This document shows positions 44,780 to 54,200 of a DNA stretch of 64,000 nt, one piece after another. Position 1 is the first letter of the stretch. Each line of letters begins with the position of its first letter. Position numbers and translations under genes: made by a program. The stretch comes from Chthoniobacteraceae bacterium (GTDB taxonomy: Bacteria; Verrucomicrobiota; Verrucomicrobiia; Chthoniobacterales; Chthoniobacteraceae), in contig JAQGOL010000009.1 in assembly GCA_028293625.1 (NCBI GenBank), positions 170,434 through 234,433 of the forward strand, written 5' to 3'. A model generated the notes under the pieces. The model was not told the DNA's origin and made no database searches. It was given only the letters and a program-made list of their open reading frames with translations.

Positions 44780-46462
44780 ATGGCTTCTTCCACCAGCAGC
44801 ATTGCCGGGCGCATCTTGCTCACCCTTTTCCTGGCGATCTTCCTAAGCGCGGGCCTTTTTTTCGGCTGGCTGATCACAAAAACTCTCCTGATTGATGCCG
44901 CCCCGTATTGGTGGACAAAAACCGATGCCGTGATCCTCGAATCGGCAATGCGCGAGGACAATTCCCAAAACGCCGATCGGTATGAATTTACGGTGCGCTA
45001 CCAGTATCGGTGGGCGGGCGAGACGCATACGGATAGCCAATTCACCACCGGCAAAAAGCGCTTTAGCGACCTTGGCGAGGTGGCCCGTTTCCAAAAATTG
45101 TATGTCGCGGGTTCCCGCGTCTCCTGCTGGGTCGATCCCAATCCGCCTCATCGCGCCGTGCTTAAACGGGCAAACCCGTGGATGGCGCTTCTGCTCCTTT
45201 TTCCGCTTCCTTTCATCCTGATTGGAGGCGGTGGAATCTATCGCGCCTGGCGGGATAAGGGGACAGCCGTGAGCGAATCCATTCCGGTTTCCGAACGCGC
45301 AACCAAAGGCTCGAGCGTTGTTTTCCTGCGGCTGTTCGGACTTCTCTTTTTGGTGGTTGGGACGGTGCTCTTTTACGTCATGGCGCTGCAGCCCGCATGG
45401 CGAATTATGAGCGCCAGAAAATGGAGCGCCACGCCGTGCCAGGTGCTCTCCAGCCGTGTTATTTCAAATCGGGGAAATAAGGGGACAACTTATAGCGTGG
45501 AGGTGCGGTATGCGTATGAGTTCGGCGGGCGCAAATTTGAAGCAAACCGTTACGGGTTCTTTACGGGGTCCACCAGCGGTTATGCTGGAAAACAAGCCGT
45601 CGTAGACCGGTTTCCGCCCCGGAGCCAGGCCGTTTGTTATGTGAATCCCAATGATCCAAACGAGGCTGTCATTGATCGAGGGATATCGAGCCAAATGTGG
45701 TTTGGTTTGTTGCCGCTCGCCTTTGTCGTCGCAGGCGGATCCATTATTGCAGGCGCTCCTCGCATGGCAGGCCGCTCTTCCAGCAGGCTCCGGCAACCGC
45801 AGCCCGGCATTCCCGATTCTGTTCCCGCGGAGACCGCTTTGCCGGACGGACCTTATGAACTCAAAGCTTCCGCGTCACCGATTGGGCGATTGGTTGGAAT
45901 CATTTTTATCGCCTTGTTCTGGTGCGGCATCGTCTCGGTTTTTGTCTTCCATGTGATTGATGGATGGCGGAGAGGCCGCACGGAATGGTTTCTCGTTATT
46001 TTCCTGATTCCGTTTGTCCTTGTCGGTCTCGGATTGCTCGCGGCAATTCCTTACCAGTTCTTGGCGCTGTTTAATCCGCGCGTTCGGCTTTTGGTGAATT
46101 CGCGCACCGTGCCGCTCGGCGGAGAGCTGCGGGTCAATTGGACTCTCAGCGGGAACGCACGAAAAGTGCGCCGACTCCGGCTTTTGCTCGAAGGCCGCGA
46201 GGAAGCCACTTACCGGCGCGGAACGAATACTTCGACCGACAAGAACGTTTTTATCTCGCTCCCGCTCCTCGACTCGACCGAGTCGGGCGCGATCGCGGCA
46301 GGCAACGCGAATCTGACTATTCCCGCGGGCCTCATGCACACTTTTGTCGGCGCCAATAACAAGGTCCTCTGGTCTCTGCACGCCAAAGGTGAAATTTTAC
46401 GCTGGCCCGATATCGCTGACGAATTCGAGATAACCATTCTCCCACTCTTACCTCGCAAATGA
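44780..46462 (+). CDS. DUF3592 membrane protein with two DUF3592 units and a C-terminal arrestin-like domain
   Basis: A 560-residue protein. Two membrane-anchored DUF3592-type units are seen: the first at about 10-150 (anchor [21 protein letters not shown]) with [19 protein letters not shown] and [12 protein letters not shown], the second at about 180-330 with [20 protein letters not shown] and [14 protein letters not shown]. More helices follow near 375-430. The last 115 residues form a beta domain ([20 protein letters not shown]) similar in style to the next gene's product. It starts a tightly overlapping three-gene operon. ATG 44780 is used rather than GTG 44759. Function unknown. Confidence 0.78.
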   Translation: MASSTSSIAGRILLTLFLAIFLSAGLFFGWLITKTLLIDAAPYWWTKTDAVILESAMREDNSQNADRYEFTVRYQYRWAGETHTDSQFTTGKKRFSDLGEVARFQKLYVAGSRVSCWVDPNPPHRAVLKRANPWMALLLLFPLPFILIGGGGIYRAWRDKGTAVSESIPVSERATKGSSVVFLRLFGLLFLVVGTVLFYVMALQPAWRIMSARKWSATPCQVLSSRVISNRGNKGTTYSVEVRYAYEFGGRKFEANRYGFFTGSTSGYAGKQAVVDRFPPRSQAVCYVNPNDPNEAVIDRGISSQMWFGLLPLAFVVAGGSIIAGAPRMAGRSSSRLRQPQPGIPDSVPAETALPDGPYELKASASPIGRLVGIIFIALFWCGIVSVFVFHVIDGWRRGRTEWFLVIFLIPFVLVGLGLLAAIPYQFLALFNPRVRLLVNSRTVPLGGELRVNWTLSGNARKVRRLRLLLEGREEATYRRGTNTSTDKNVFISLPLLDSTESGAIAAGNANLTIPAGLMHTFVGANNKVLWSLHAKGEILRWPDIADEFEITILPLLPRK

Positions 46463-46869
46463 GCACCCTTAAAATCGGCGTCCACGAAGGACGCACTCAC
46501 TTCTTGCCGGGCGAAGAGGTCGCTGGCGCCGTGCTTTGGGAACTCGACGAACCGCCAAAAAGCGCCGAGTTGCGTATGATCTGGTTCACGCGGGGGAAGG
46601 GGACAGAAGAAGCTGAAGTAGTCGCCACTCAAAGTTTCGATCACCCTCAACCCGGCGATACTCGCAAGTTCAACCTGAAGCTCCCGGCGGCTCCCTATAG
46701 TTTTTCAGGCAAGCTCATCTCGCTCATCTGGGCATTGGAACTGGTTATCAAGCCTGGTAAACGATTTGAGCGATTGGAAATCACCATGGCCCCGGGCGAA
46801 CACGAAATCATTCTGCCCGCAGGCCCGGAACCGGAGCGTTCGAAGGTCTCGTTGATGCGCGGAAAATGA
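46459..46869 (+). CDS. Small arrestin-like beta-sandwich protein
   Basis: A 136-residue protein without signal peptide. It begins like an arrestin/Vps26-type domain (LKIGVHEGRTHFLPGEEVAG), continues with AELRMIWFTRG and ends KFNLKLPAAPYSFSGKLISL plus a strand rich in Glu and Pro. Overlaps the DUF3592 gene stop by four bases and the ATPase start by four bases. Its fold may bind the C-terminal domain of the upstream protein. No family name can be given with certainty. Confidence 0.7.
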   Translation: MSTLKIGVHEGRTHFLPGEEVAGAVLWELDEPPKSAELRMIWFTRGKGTEEAEVVATQSFDHPQPGDTRKFNLKLPAAPYSFSGKLISLIWALELVIKPGKRFERLEITMAPGEHEIILPAGPEPERSKVSLMRGK

Positions 46870-47447
46870 GGGCGCGCGACAACCCGTTCTCGACGAATCG
46901 CATCCTGCTGATCCGCTATCGATTGCAAGGAATCACATGGGAAGCACTCTTTGATCGTCTCGTCTCTTTACGGTTCCGCGCCGCGGTCACAGGTGCGCAT
47001 GGCGCCGGAAAAACAACGCTTCTCGAAGATCTGGAAATCAAACTCAGCGAACGCGGCTTCGTCCCGAGGTTCATTCGACTGAATACTTCAAGCGCCCGCC
47101 GGGAAAAGCGCGAGCTTCTGAAGTTTGCGAAAACAACTGGCTCCAAAGAATTCCTGATCCTTGATGGGGCTGAACAATTGAACCGGATCGAATGGCTTCG
47201 CCTGCGCTGGCTAAGCCGGCACGCGGGCGGATTGCTCATCAGCCTTCATCGCCCCGCACGTTTGCCTACTCTGTGGCATTGTCGGACAGACCCGCGGCTT
47301 CTTGAACAAATCGTTGCCGAAATTGCGCCTTCGATGTCCGGGTCGCGCAATTTTCACGCGCTTTTCAGGAGGCACGATGGCAATTTACGCGAGGCATTGA
47401 GGGAGCTCTATGACGAATGCGCCGGAAACGGTAAGCTATTTCATTAG
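46866..47447 (+). CDS. P-loop ATPase, third gene of the DUF3592 operon
   Basis: A 193-residue ATPase. Walker A is GAHGAGKTTLLEDL (about residues 42-55) and Walker B is FLILDGAEQL, as in the AAA/STAND-type ATPases. The later part contains LLISLHRPARLPTLWHC (sensor-like) and a basic C-terminus. It overlaps the arrestin-like gene (ATGA). The size fits a small soluble ATPase working with a membrane complex, comparable in layout to MoxR-type systems, but no MoxR signature is present. Confidence 0.75.
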   Translation: MRARDNPFSTNRILLIRYRLQGITWEALFDRLVSLRFRAAVTGAHGAGKTTLLEDLEIKLSERGFVPRFIRLNTSSARREKRELLKFAKTTGSKEFLILDGAEQLNRIEWLRLRWLSRHAGGLLISLHRPARLPTLWHCRTDPRLLEQIVAEIAPSMSGSRNFHALFRRHDGNLREALRELYDECAGNGKLFH

Positions 47448-47496
47448 CGAATAGTTCTGCGATTGCCGCGCGTCGTTGCCTGACTAGAGTTCAGGC

Positions 47497-48441
47497 ATGG
47501 CAATCGCAGCGCAATTTCCAGACGAACAATCCGAAGAAGGTGAATTTCAGCGGCAGGAGGATGCGTTCCGAGATCGGATTTCAAGAGATGGCTCAACGCC
47601 GTTTCAAACGGCTGCAGGCCGCTACCATCTATACATCTCGTTAGCATGTCCCTGGGCGAGCCGCACGGTCATTGTCAGAAAGCTCAAAGAACTTGAATCG
47701 GTAATTGGTATGACCGTCGTTGATCCGGTCCGCGATGAACGTGGCTGGGCGTTTCGCGAGGGTCCCGGCTTCAGCACCGATCCGGTCAATGGCTTTGCGT
47801 TTCTTTCAGAGGCTTATTCCATGACCGATCCGGCGTTCCACGGCCGTGTTACCGTGCCGGTTCTTTGGGATAAAAAGGAACGCCGGATTGTGAACAATTC
47901 CGAGGACGATATCTGCCGCATGCTCAACGACGAGTTCGGCGCATTCGCCGACTCCGGCATCGATCTTTTCCCCAAAGACATTGCCAGCGAGCAGGCGGAA
48001 CTCTCCCGGTTCATCTATGAGAAGGTTAACAATGGCGTTTATGCCGCCGGATTCGCCACGTCGCAAATGGCTTATGAGCGTGCCTGCCGCGCTCTTTTTG
48101 TTGCTCTTGATCAGCTCGACGAGCATCTCGCTACAAGGCGCTTTCTATTTGGTTCACGGATAGTAGAAGCCGACTGGCGGCTTTTCTGCACGCTTGTTCG
48201 TTTCGATGTGGTTTACCATGGGCACTTCAAATGCAACCTGCGGCGCATCGTCGATTACCGCAGCCTTCAGGGTTATCTGATGGATCTCTATCAACAGCCT
48301 GGCATCGCCGAAACTGTCGCTTTTGATCAGATAAAACGGCACTACTACTTTACTCACGACGACATCAATCCGACCCGGATCATCCCGTTAGGCCCCTTGC
48401 TTGATCTAACCCTCCCCCACCACCGTCACAATCTATCCTAA
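47497..48441 (+). CDS. Glutathionyl-hydroquinone reductase (Xi-class GST, YqjG-like)
   Basis: A 314-residue enzyme. The catalytic Cys is in ISLACPWASRTVIVR, characteristic of the YqjG/PcpF group; then follow IGMTVVDPVRDERGW and the DLFP, IYEKVNNGVYAAGFA segments and the all-helical C-terminal domain. It reduces glutathionyl-hydroquinones to hydroquinones, using glutathione. Verrucomicrobia often lack glutathione genes, so the true thiol here is open. It is 50 bases after the ATPase gene. Confidence 0.9.
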   Translation: MAIAAQFPDEQSEEGEFQRQEDAFRDRISRDGSTPFQTAAGRYHLYISLACPWASRTVIVRKLKELESVIGMTVVDPVRDERGWAFREGPGFSTDPVNGFAFLSEAYSMTDPAFHGRVTVPVLWDKKERRIVNNSEDDICRMLNDEFGAFADSGIDLFPKDIASEQAELSRFIYEKVNNGVYAAGFATSQMAYERACRALFVALDQLDEHLATRRFLFGSRIVEADWRLFCTLVRFDVVYHGHFKCNLRRIVDYRSLQGYLMDLYQQPGIAETVAFDQIKRHYYFTHDDINPTRIIPLGPLLDLTLPHHRHNLS

Positions 48442-48487
48442 TTAGCCCCTCTTCCTTCTCCTCTTAATCGTAATCCTCCCGATCATC

Positions 48488-49150
48488 TCAGCCACCTGGA
48501 TAAGCGCGCCAAAGAAAAGCGCTGCGTGTAATCCCAACCGGAGTAATCATACGGCGATGCAGCGGCGCAGCGTCACCCTCGAGTGAGCGGATAAACCGAT
48601 CAAAAGGTTTCCAGTTAAGTTGGCCGAGTTCCTGCCAGCTTCCCAATTCCAGTCCAAAGGCATCGTGGTAAGCCTTGAACACGAGCTCTGAACAATAGAT
48701 CTCCGTGTCACTTGGTGCGTAGCGAAAATCGTATGGCCGCCCCATATAGCTGTTAAGGGCGGAAATCAGCGACTCGTGAAATTTGGCCTTGATAAGTGGA
48801 GCCACGGCAGGCGTCTGACGATAAGCGGCGAAACGCCCGGCACGGCCTCGCACGATCCACAAAGCGAGCGGAGTCCGCCTGACATGGCCTATCGCTTCAA
48901 CGACCTGCCAGCGGCCATCAATCTCCATGAGGATCCCGCAATGGGACCACGGCGAAAAGGTCACCCCTTCAATCGCGTCGACAAGTTCTCCATGCGGCAG
49001 CGACTGAAATAAAATGTCGCCCTCGCGAGGCTGATAAACCCCAAGTTGCCACAATGAAAAAATGTTGCGATAGAAGCAGACTCCCAAAAAAATCACAAAA
49101 ATAACCGAAGCGCGTATTTTTGATCTCCTTGAATGAGGGAAGAACTTCAT
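48488..49150 (-). CDS. YiiX-like permuted NlpC/P60 (papain-like) hydrolase, membrane-anchored
   Basis: A 220-residue protein with an N-terminal anchor (IRASVIFVIFLGVCFYRNIF) followed by the permuted papain-like domain: EGDILFQSLPHGELVDAIEG, the His in SPWSHCGILME and the catalytic Cys in SDTEIYCSELVFKAYHDA. Members hydrolyse amide or thioester bonds in lipids or peptidoglycan. The ATG at 49150 is preferred over an upstream open frame. It marks the border of the accessory region. Nothing shows whether it belongs functionally to the neighbouring SLOG gene. Confidence 0.82.
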   Translation of the reverse strand: MKFFPHSRRSKIRASVIFVIFLGVCFYRNIFSLWQLGVYQPREGDILFQSLPHGELVDAIEGVTFSPWSHCGILMEIDGRWQVVEAIGHVRRTPLALWIVRGRAGRFAAYRQTPAVAPLIKAKFHESLISALNSYMGRPYDFRYAPSDTEIYCSELVFKAYHDAFGLELGSWQELGQLNWKPFDRFIRSLEGDAAPLHRRMITPVGITRSAFLWRAYPGG

Positions 49151-49368
49151 AAGTGCGAATCCGATTACTCTAAAGTCGCGTGTGCCGCCCTGGCAACCAA
49201 CGAGAATAAAACACGGTTTAAGGATAGGCCGTGACGGCCTGCCAACTTCTAAACGGCGCAACCAAATTAGGGCGATCCCTCTCCGGCGGACTTGTGAAAT
49301 CTTGACGTAAGCCAGCGTGGAACAAATGGTGGCCTATCTCGTTGTTTAATTCTTAATAGGTGGATTTT

Positions 49369-49400
49369 GCTGAAACAACTCAGCCTGAAACAACTCAGGC
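49369..49400 (+). repeat. Tandem direct repeat whose copies each form a hairpin
   Basis: CTGAAACAACTCAG occurs at 49370-49383 and again at 49385-49398. Each copy can fold into a stem with the same loop AACAAC: GCTGA/TCAGC (49369-49384) and GCCTGA/TCAGGC (49383-49400). The two hairpins share two bases. The element lies in the 343-base gap before the SLOG gene, about 95 bases from its start. The rest of that gap shows no gene. Confidence 0.55.
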
Positions 49401-49493
49401 TTGAGAACCATGGCAATCAAATCCTAAAACACCTTTTGTAGCTGGTGTCACCCACGATTGCTTGGCAAAACACCATGCAGGCAAATTCCCGCA

Positions 49494-51164
49494 ATGAACT
49501 CGATGACTGATTCCAATAACACCAAGAAAATCCACGTTGCCGTATCATCGCAGGACGAAGAAGAATTCCGGATAGTTTGGACGCTCGGGTTTGTTGGGAA
49601 GCGGCGCTTGGCCAACGAATCCAACACACGACAGGCCGTCCAGACGGAACTGGAGTCGCTTTTGACCGCAGCACACAAAGAACACGCCAAGCTCGTGGCT
49701 GTCTCCTCGCCGGCTATTGGAGGGGATCTGATTTTCGCCGAGGAATGTCTGCGCATGGGTATTCCCTGGCGGGCGATCCTGCCATTCGACTCGCTTGAAT
49801 TTCTCAAAGACGATTTTTCCACGCGGGATGAGGCCCGCTTCCGCCAGTGCATAGAGAAAGCCTACGCGGTTGAAGTAGCGCCGGTAGATATCTCCTTGGT
49901 GGAGGCAAATCCTGCCCACGGCGACCCGGTAATAAACCAAGGCAACCGCAATGCCGCTTACCTCGACGCTGGCTATCGCGTAGTCGAGAGCTCGGATGTG
50001 GTTCTATTTGTCTGGGATGGAGTCAGCGGCGGCGTGGGCGGCAGCGGCGATGCGTGGAACTACGCGGAGACTTTGAAAAAGCCGGTCTGGTGCTGGAATC
50101 CCCAAACCGGACGTGATGAGCGGCACCGCTGGCCAGGCAATACCGGGCAGGGCCGCGATCATAAGCGCCTCTTCAATGCACGCCTGATGCCGGAACTCCT
50201 CGCTACGCTCGAAGCGCTGCCCCAGGGCTATCGGAAGGGAAAGGATACCGCCATGCAATGGGCTGTCCGCGCGCGATTCAATCAACTCGATACACTGGCG
50301 CTCCGGGAGCAGGAAAAAACCAAGGGAGGCCTTCAGCGAGTGCTTACCCTGCATCTTGTGGCCACGGTCGCCGCCGGCATTTCTTTTACTTTCCTAGGTG
50401 GCCAACATCACCCGGAATTCTGGAGCCTGGCCCTTTTCACCGCAATCGTGGGCTGGACTAAACCAGTGTGTGCATATCTCGCTCTGCGCCACGAAAAGGC
50501 GCTGCACCACGACCGGCACCAGGATCACTGGGTCGATGCCCGGGTCGCTGCTGAACTCTGTCGCAGCATCCTGATCACGTGGACTATTCCCAACCAGCCT
50601 CAGAACATTTTTGACGTCGAAGACTTCCCTCGATTCCGCCGATTAATTCATTCGCTCCTGACCACTCGCGCTTTGGATCAACCAACAATTGCTGCTCAGT
50701 CGACCCTCGAGGAGGCATGTGCTAGCTACGTCAATGATCGGTTGATTGACCAAGCCGATTTTTTCGAAAAAAAGCGCGCGGCAGCTCTGAAGCAGCATCG
50801 GATATGGCACGCGATCTTTGTCGCCGCGACGCTCTATGTCATAGCCGGTGGGAGCCTACTTGCTGCCGCTCACACCAAGGGACTGCATTTTCCGATGCCA
50901 GACTGGACTGAGCAGATCCTCGCTTGTTTGCTGATTATCGCGCCGTTCCTGGCCACCTACGCGCTCGCCATTCAGACTATTCACGACACCCGACGACGGC
51001 TCGCCCGCTACGCGGTCATGGCCCTCTATCTGCGTCGGCAGATGGACGCCATTGTGCAGTCCCGCTCGAGCGTTGCCCGGCTGCGTCTGATCGCCGCCAC
51101 TGAACGCATGCTTATTGAGGAACTCCATGAATGGGATTCAGTGACCAGGCACATCACCGTGTGA
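49494..51164 (+). CDS. SLOG-domain protein with four-helix C-terminal membrane domain (SLATT-like)
   Basis: A 556-residue protein. The first 230 residues are a SLOG/Rossmann-type nucleotide-sensor-like domain: GFVGKRRLANESNT sits in the position of the usual GHR motif, then come LVAVSSPAIGGDLIFAEECL and GIPWRAILPFDSLEFLKDDF, and later SSDVVLFVWDGVSGG. The C-terminal half has two pairs of membrane helices (VLTLHLVATVAAGISFTFLG; SLALFTAIVGWTKPVCAYLA; IFVAATLYVIAGGSLLAA; ILACLLIIAPFLATYALAI) separated by a soluble helical part with WVDARVAAELCRSILITW, as in SLATT domains. Such proteins are proposed NAD-derived-ligand-gated membrane effectors in conflict systems. Start is ATG 49494 or 49503. It converges on the giant TIR gene. 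Confidence 0.78.
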   Translation: MNSMTDSNNTKKIHVAVSSQDEEEFRIVWTLGFVGKRRLANESNTRQAVQTELESLLTAAHKEHAKLVAVSSPAIGGDLIFAEECLRMGIPWRAILPFDSLEFLKDDFSTRDEARFRQCIEKAYAVEVAPVDISLVEANPAHGDPVINQGNRNAAYLDAGYRVVESSDVVLFVWDGVSGGVGGSGDAWNYAETLKKPVWCWNPQTGRDERHRWPGNTGQGRDHKRLFNARLMPELLATLEALPQGYRKGKDTAMQWAVRARFNQLDTLALREQEKTKGGLQRVLTLHLVATVAAGISFTFLGGQHHPEFWSLALFTAIVGWTKPVCAYLALRHEKALHHDRHQDHWVDARVAAELCRSILITWTIPNQPQNIFDVEDFPRFRRLIHSLLTTRALDQPTIAAQSTLEEACASYVNDRLIDQADFFEKKRAAALKQHRIWHAIFVAATLYVIAGGSLLAAAHTKGLHFPMPDWTEQILACLLIIAPFLATYALAIQTIHDTRRRLARYAVMALYLRRQMDAIVQSRSSVARLRLIAATERMLIEELHEWDSVTRHITV

Positions 51165-51233
51165 TCGTACGGCAGCAGCACGGAAAATTCCGCAGCTTCG
51201 ACACAAAGGGATCTACCAGTATTGATCGCCGGC

Positions 51234-51272
51234 TGAGCACTTTAAGAAGTCGATGACCGCGGAGCGTGCTCA
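51234..51272. terminator. Inverted repeat between the SLOG and TIR genes
   Basis: TGAGCAC / GTGCTCA with a 25-base loop, between the converging genes and just touching the end of the TIR gene. Could end both transcripts; no T-run. Confidence 0.3.
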
Positions 51273-54200
51273 AGGCTTCTTTCTTAACCGCGAATTCAAG
51301 ATGATGCCGAGTTTTCCACGAGCAGCCTGCAACTCGATCCGCGCACCGGCGCGCTCAAGGAGGAGCGTGCGCTGCAATGAATTGCCTGTATCGACGAGTT
51401 CAATGAGTTGTACGACATCACAGATCAAGACGTCCTCATAACTCGTAATCACGTCCCCGGCCATGAGTCCGAGCTTCTGGCCTTGTCCGCCGGGTATCAC
51501 TTTGTCGACAAAGACCTCGACTTCCGCCGGCTCGCCCTGGGCGTCAAAGGCTTTCCAAAGCGATGGGGCTCCATTCGCCTGAGGAGTGCAGATCATTTTT
51601 GACCATCCCGAAGGACCCGCAACCGAATGCCCGTCTTTGCCAAAGTACGCCCGCTCAGTCGCTACGAGGCCCTCGAATCGCTGCGTAAAGCGGTGGAAAC
51701 CCTTTGCGTTATTGACGGGCTTTTGCCCGGAATCGAAATGGCTTTCGGAAATAACGCGGCCCCGCATGTCAAACTCGTTAAGGGTGCCTGCGGATCCATC
51801 TTTGAGAACGGGTTGATCCGAGACGTCGAGATATCGGACTTCGACGGCGTTGCCGCGTTCATCCAGGCGTTGACGAGCTTTGGCGACGCCGCCGGCTCCG
51901 GTGGGCGAGGAGGGCGTTCCAAAGACAAGCTCGCGCACCAGCGGCCGATCGCTTTCGTCGAAGCTGGTGAGAACGGCCCAGTGGCCTGAAGGTAAAATGA
52001 AAGCAGGCTGATCGTTCTCGTCCCAATACTCTTCACGGAGCGGATTGCCGCGCGCATCGCGCACATAACGCGCTTTCGCGTAGCCAAACTGATTGCGGCA
52101 AAGCTTGCCCTTTTCATCGAGCCCGGTTTCCTCCACTGGTTTCGGCCCGGTTTCAAAACGCCGATGGATGCCGCTCAAGCCTTGGTAGGATCGCATCGGT
52201 TTGCCATCGAGATCGAAAAACCGCTCGTCCATAGTTCGTCCGTCGGCATCATTAATCACTTTCCTGCAGTAAATACCCATCACGGAGCGGGTGGGTTCGC
52301 CGTCCTGGTCGAAATAACGTTGCTCACCCGCGTGATCCTCGTCGCGGTAAGTCATCTTCATGGTGGCGAACCCGGTGTTGCGCGTAACGATTGGACGCCC
52401 ATCAATCCCTAGATTGGAAACCTCCAGCACCCGGCCTTTCTCATCGCGCTTGGTGAGGATTGCGGCACATCCTGCCGCCGTCATCACCGGTTTTCCCTGT
52501 GTATCAAAAAAATGTTGTTCGTTTACAAATCCATACGCATCGAAACCCTGGGTGAACCGGGCATAACCCTCGGGCCGTGTGATCAGATGGTCGGACGCAT
52601 CAATATACGAGCACTCAACAACACGTTGCTTATCGTCTGTTTGCGTCACTGAAAAAAGCGGATTGCCGGTATCCATCCTGCCGCCGATTTCCCGATAGAC
52701 AATAATCTCACCTGGTTTTCCGCTGCCGTCGAATCGTTCGATAGTGCGGACAGGCAGCGACTCCCCGTTCCTGCGTTTGGATGTTGCGGGAAGGATGTAG
52801 TAGGAAGTCTTTTCGAACGGTTTGCCATCGCGGTATGTATTGGAGACGCGAAAAGGGACCTGCTCGCTGCGCATCGGGGCGCCGTCTGCGCCGAAGGTCT
52901 TTGCTTCGACGGGCAACCCGTTGTCGTTGTAGAGAGTCTCCATCCGGGCCATCCCCATGGGACCGCCCCCCAGATGGCCGGCTTCATCAAAACATTCGAG
53001 CACTCGGGGCCGGCCGTTGGCGTCATTGGAGATGACTTCGCTGGCATATCCGGCTGGACCTTTGGCCAAGTTGCCCGAGTCATCCAAGTAACGCGTCCCG
53101 GTCCGGTAACCGAGGCCGTCGTAAGACTGCACTTCCAGAACCGCTGGCTGCCCGTTGCTTTGTGAAAGAATGGGATGAAAAATAATCCCGCCCGTGGAAT
53201 TGCCCGCAGCATCGTAGCTTTGCACTGCGCGGCTAGCCGCCTTTATACCCGCGGGGCTCGCGGCCACTTCGGGAGAGAGAAAATACGAGACACCTTCCTC
53301 GATCATCCCTAAGTCGTTATAACGCATCGTTTCCAGGTAAGCCAATTTTTCGCTCACCAGGGGCATCGCGTCAGGTCCAAAACGACGGACCTCAATCGGC
53401 TCGCCAAATCCATTGTAAATGTACGTGCCCCGAGCTGCCTGCGCCTCACCACGGGCCATCAGTTTGCCGTTGGCATTGTAGAAGGCCTCCTCGATTAAGC
53501 GGCCGGCGCTGTCGTAACGCATGATCTGCCGGGCTCCCAGCAGAGTATCGCGAAGAAAGCCATCGGCACCAAAGTAGGAGCGCTCGATGACACGGCCCTC
53601 TTCGTTGAGTGTGTTGAGCATTCGCGCAAAGCCCTGCTCGCTCTCGATGGGAAGGCCGTCTACGCCTAAATTGGTCATTTCGAGCATGGTTCCGTGATCG
53701 TCATAGCGGTAGACTGCTTTTGCCAAGTGTTCACTGGAAAGAACCGGCTCGCCACGTTCGTCCCAATAGGCGCGCTCCGTGATGTTGCCCTTCAAATCGT
53801 AAGCCATCGTTCCGCGGGCGAAGCCGGAAACCTTGTCATGGGGACATATGGGATTTCCGTCGACTCCGAAGTAGGCCTCCTCGGTAGGGTGCCCATTGCG
53901 GTCATACTGGGCGGCGATGCGCGCGTAGCCCTTTGGCCCCAAGCATAAGAGCCCGTCGGTGCCATACATGGCTGCTTCCATTGTCTGGCCGCGCTGATTG
54001 TAACTGACGTCCATTCGCGCATAGCCTTCCGGACCGAGAGCTGGAAGAGCGTCGGTATCGAAGAAACGAATAGAGATCACGTTTCCCTGGCTATCATAGG
54101 TTTGAGCGGATCGTGCAACTCCTTGCCGCGAGCGAATGGGGTTGCCATCGGTTCCGTAGTAACTCTGCTCAACCATGTTTCCGCGTGCATCGTAACGAGC

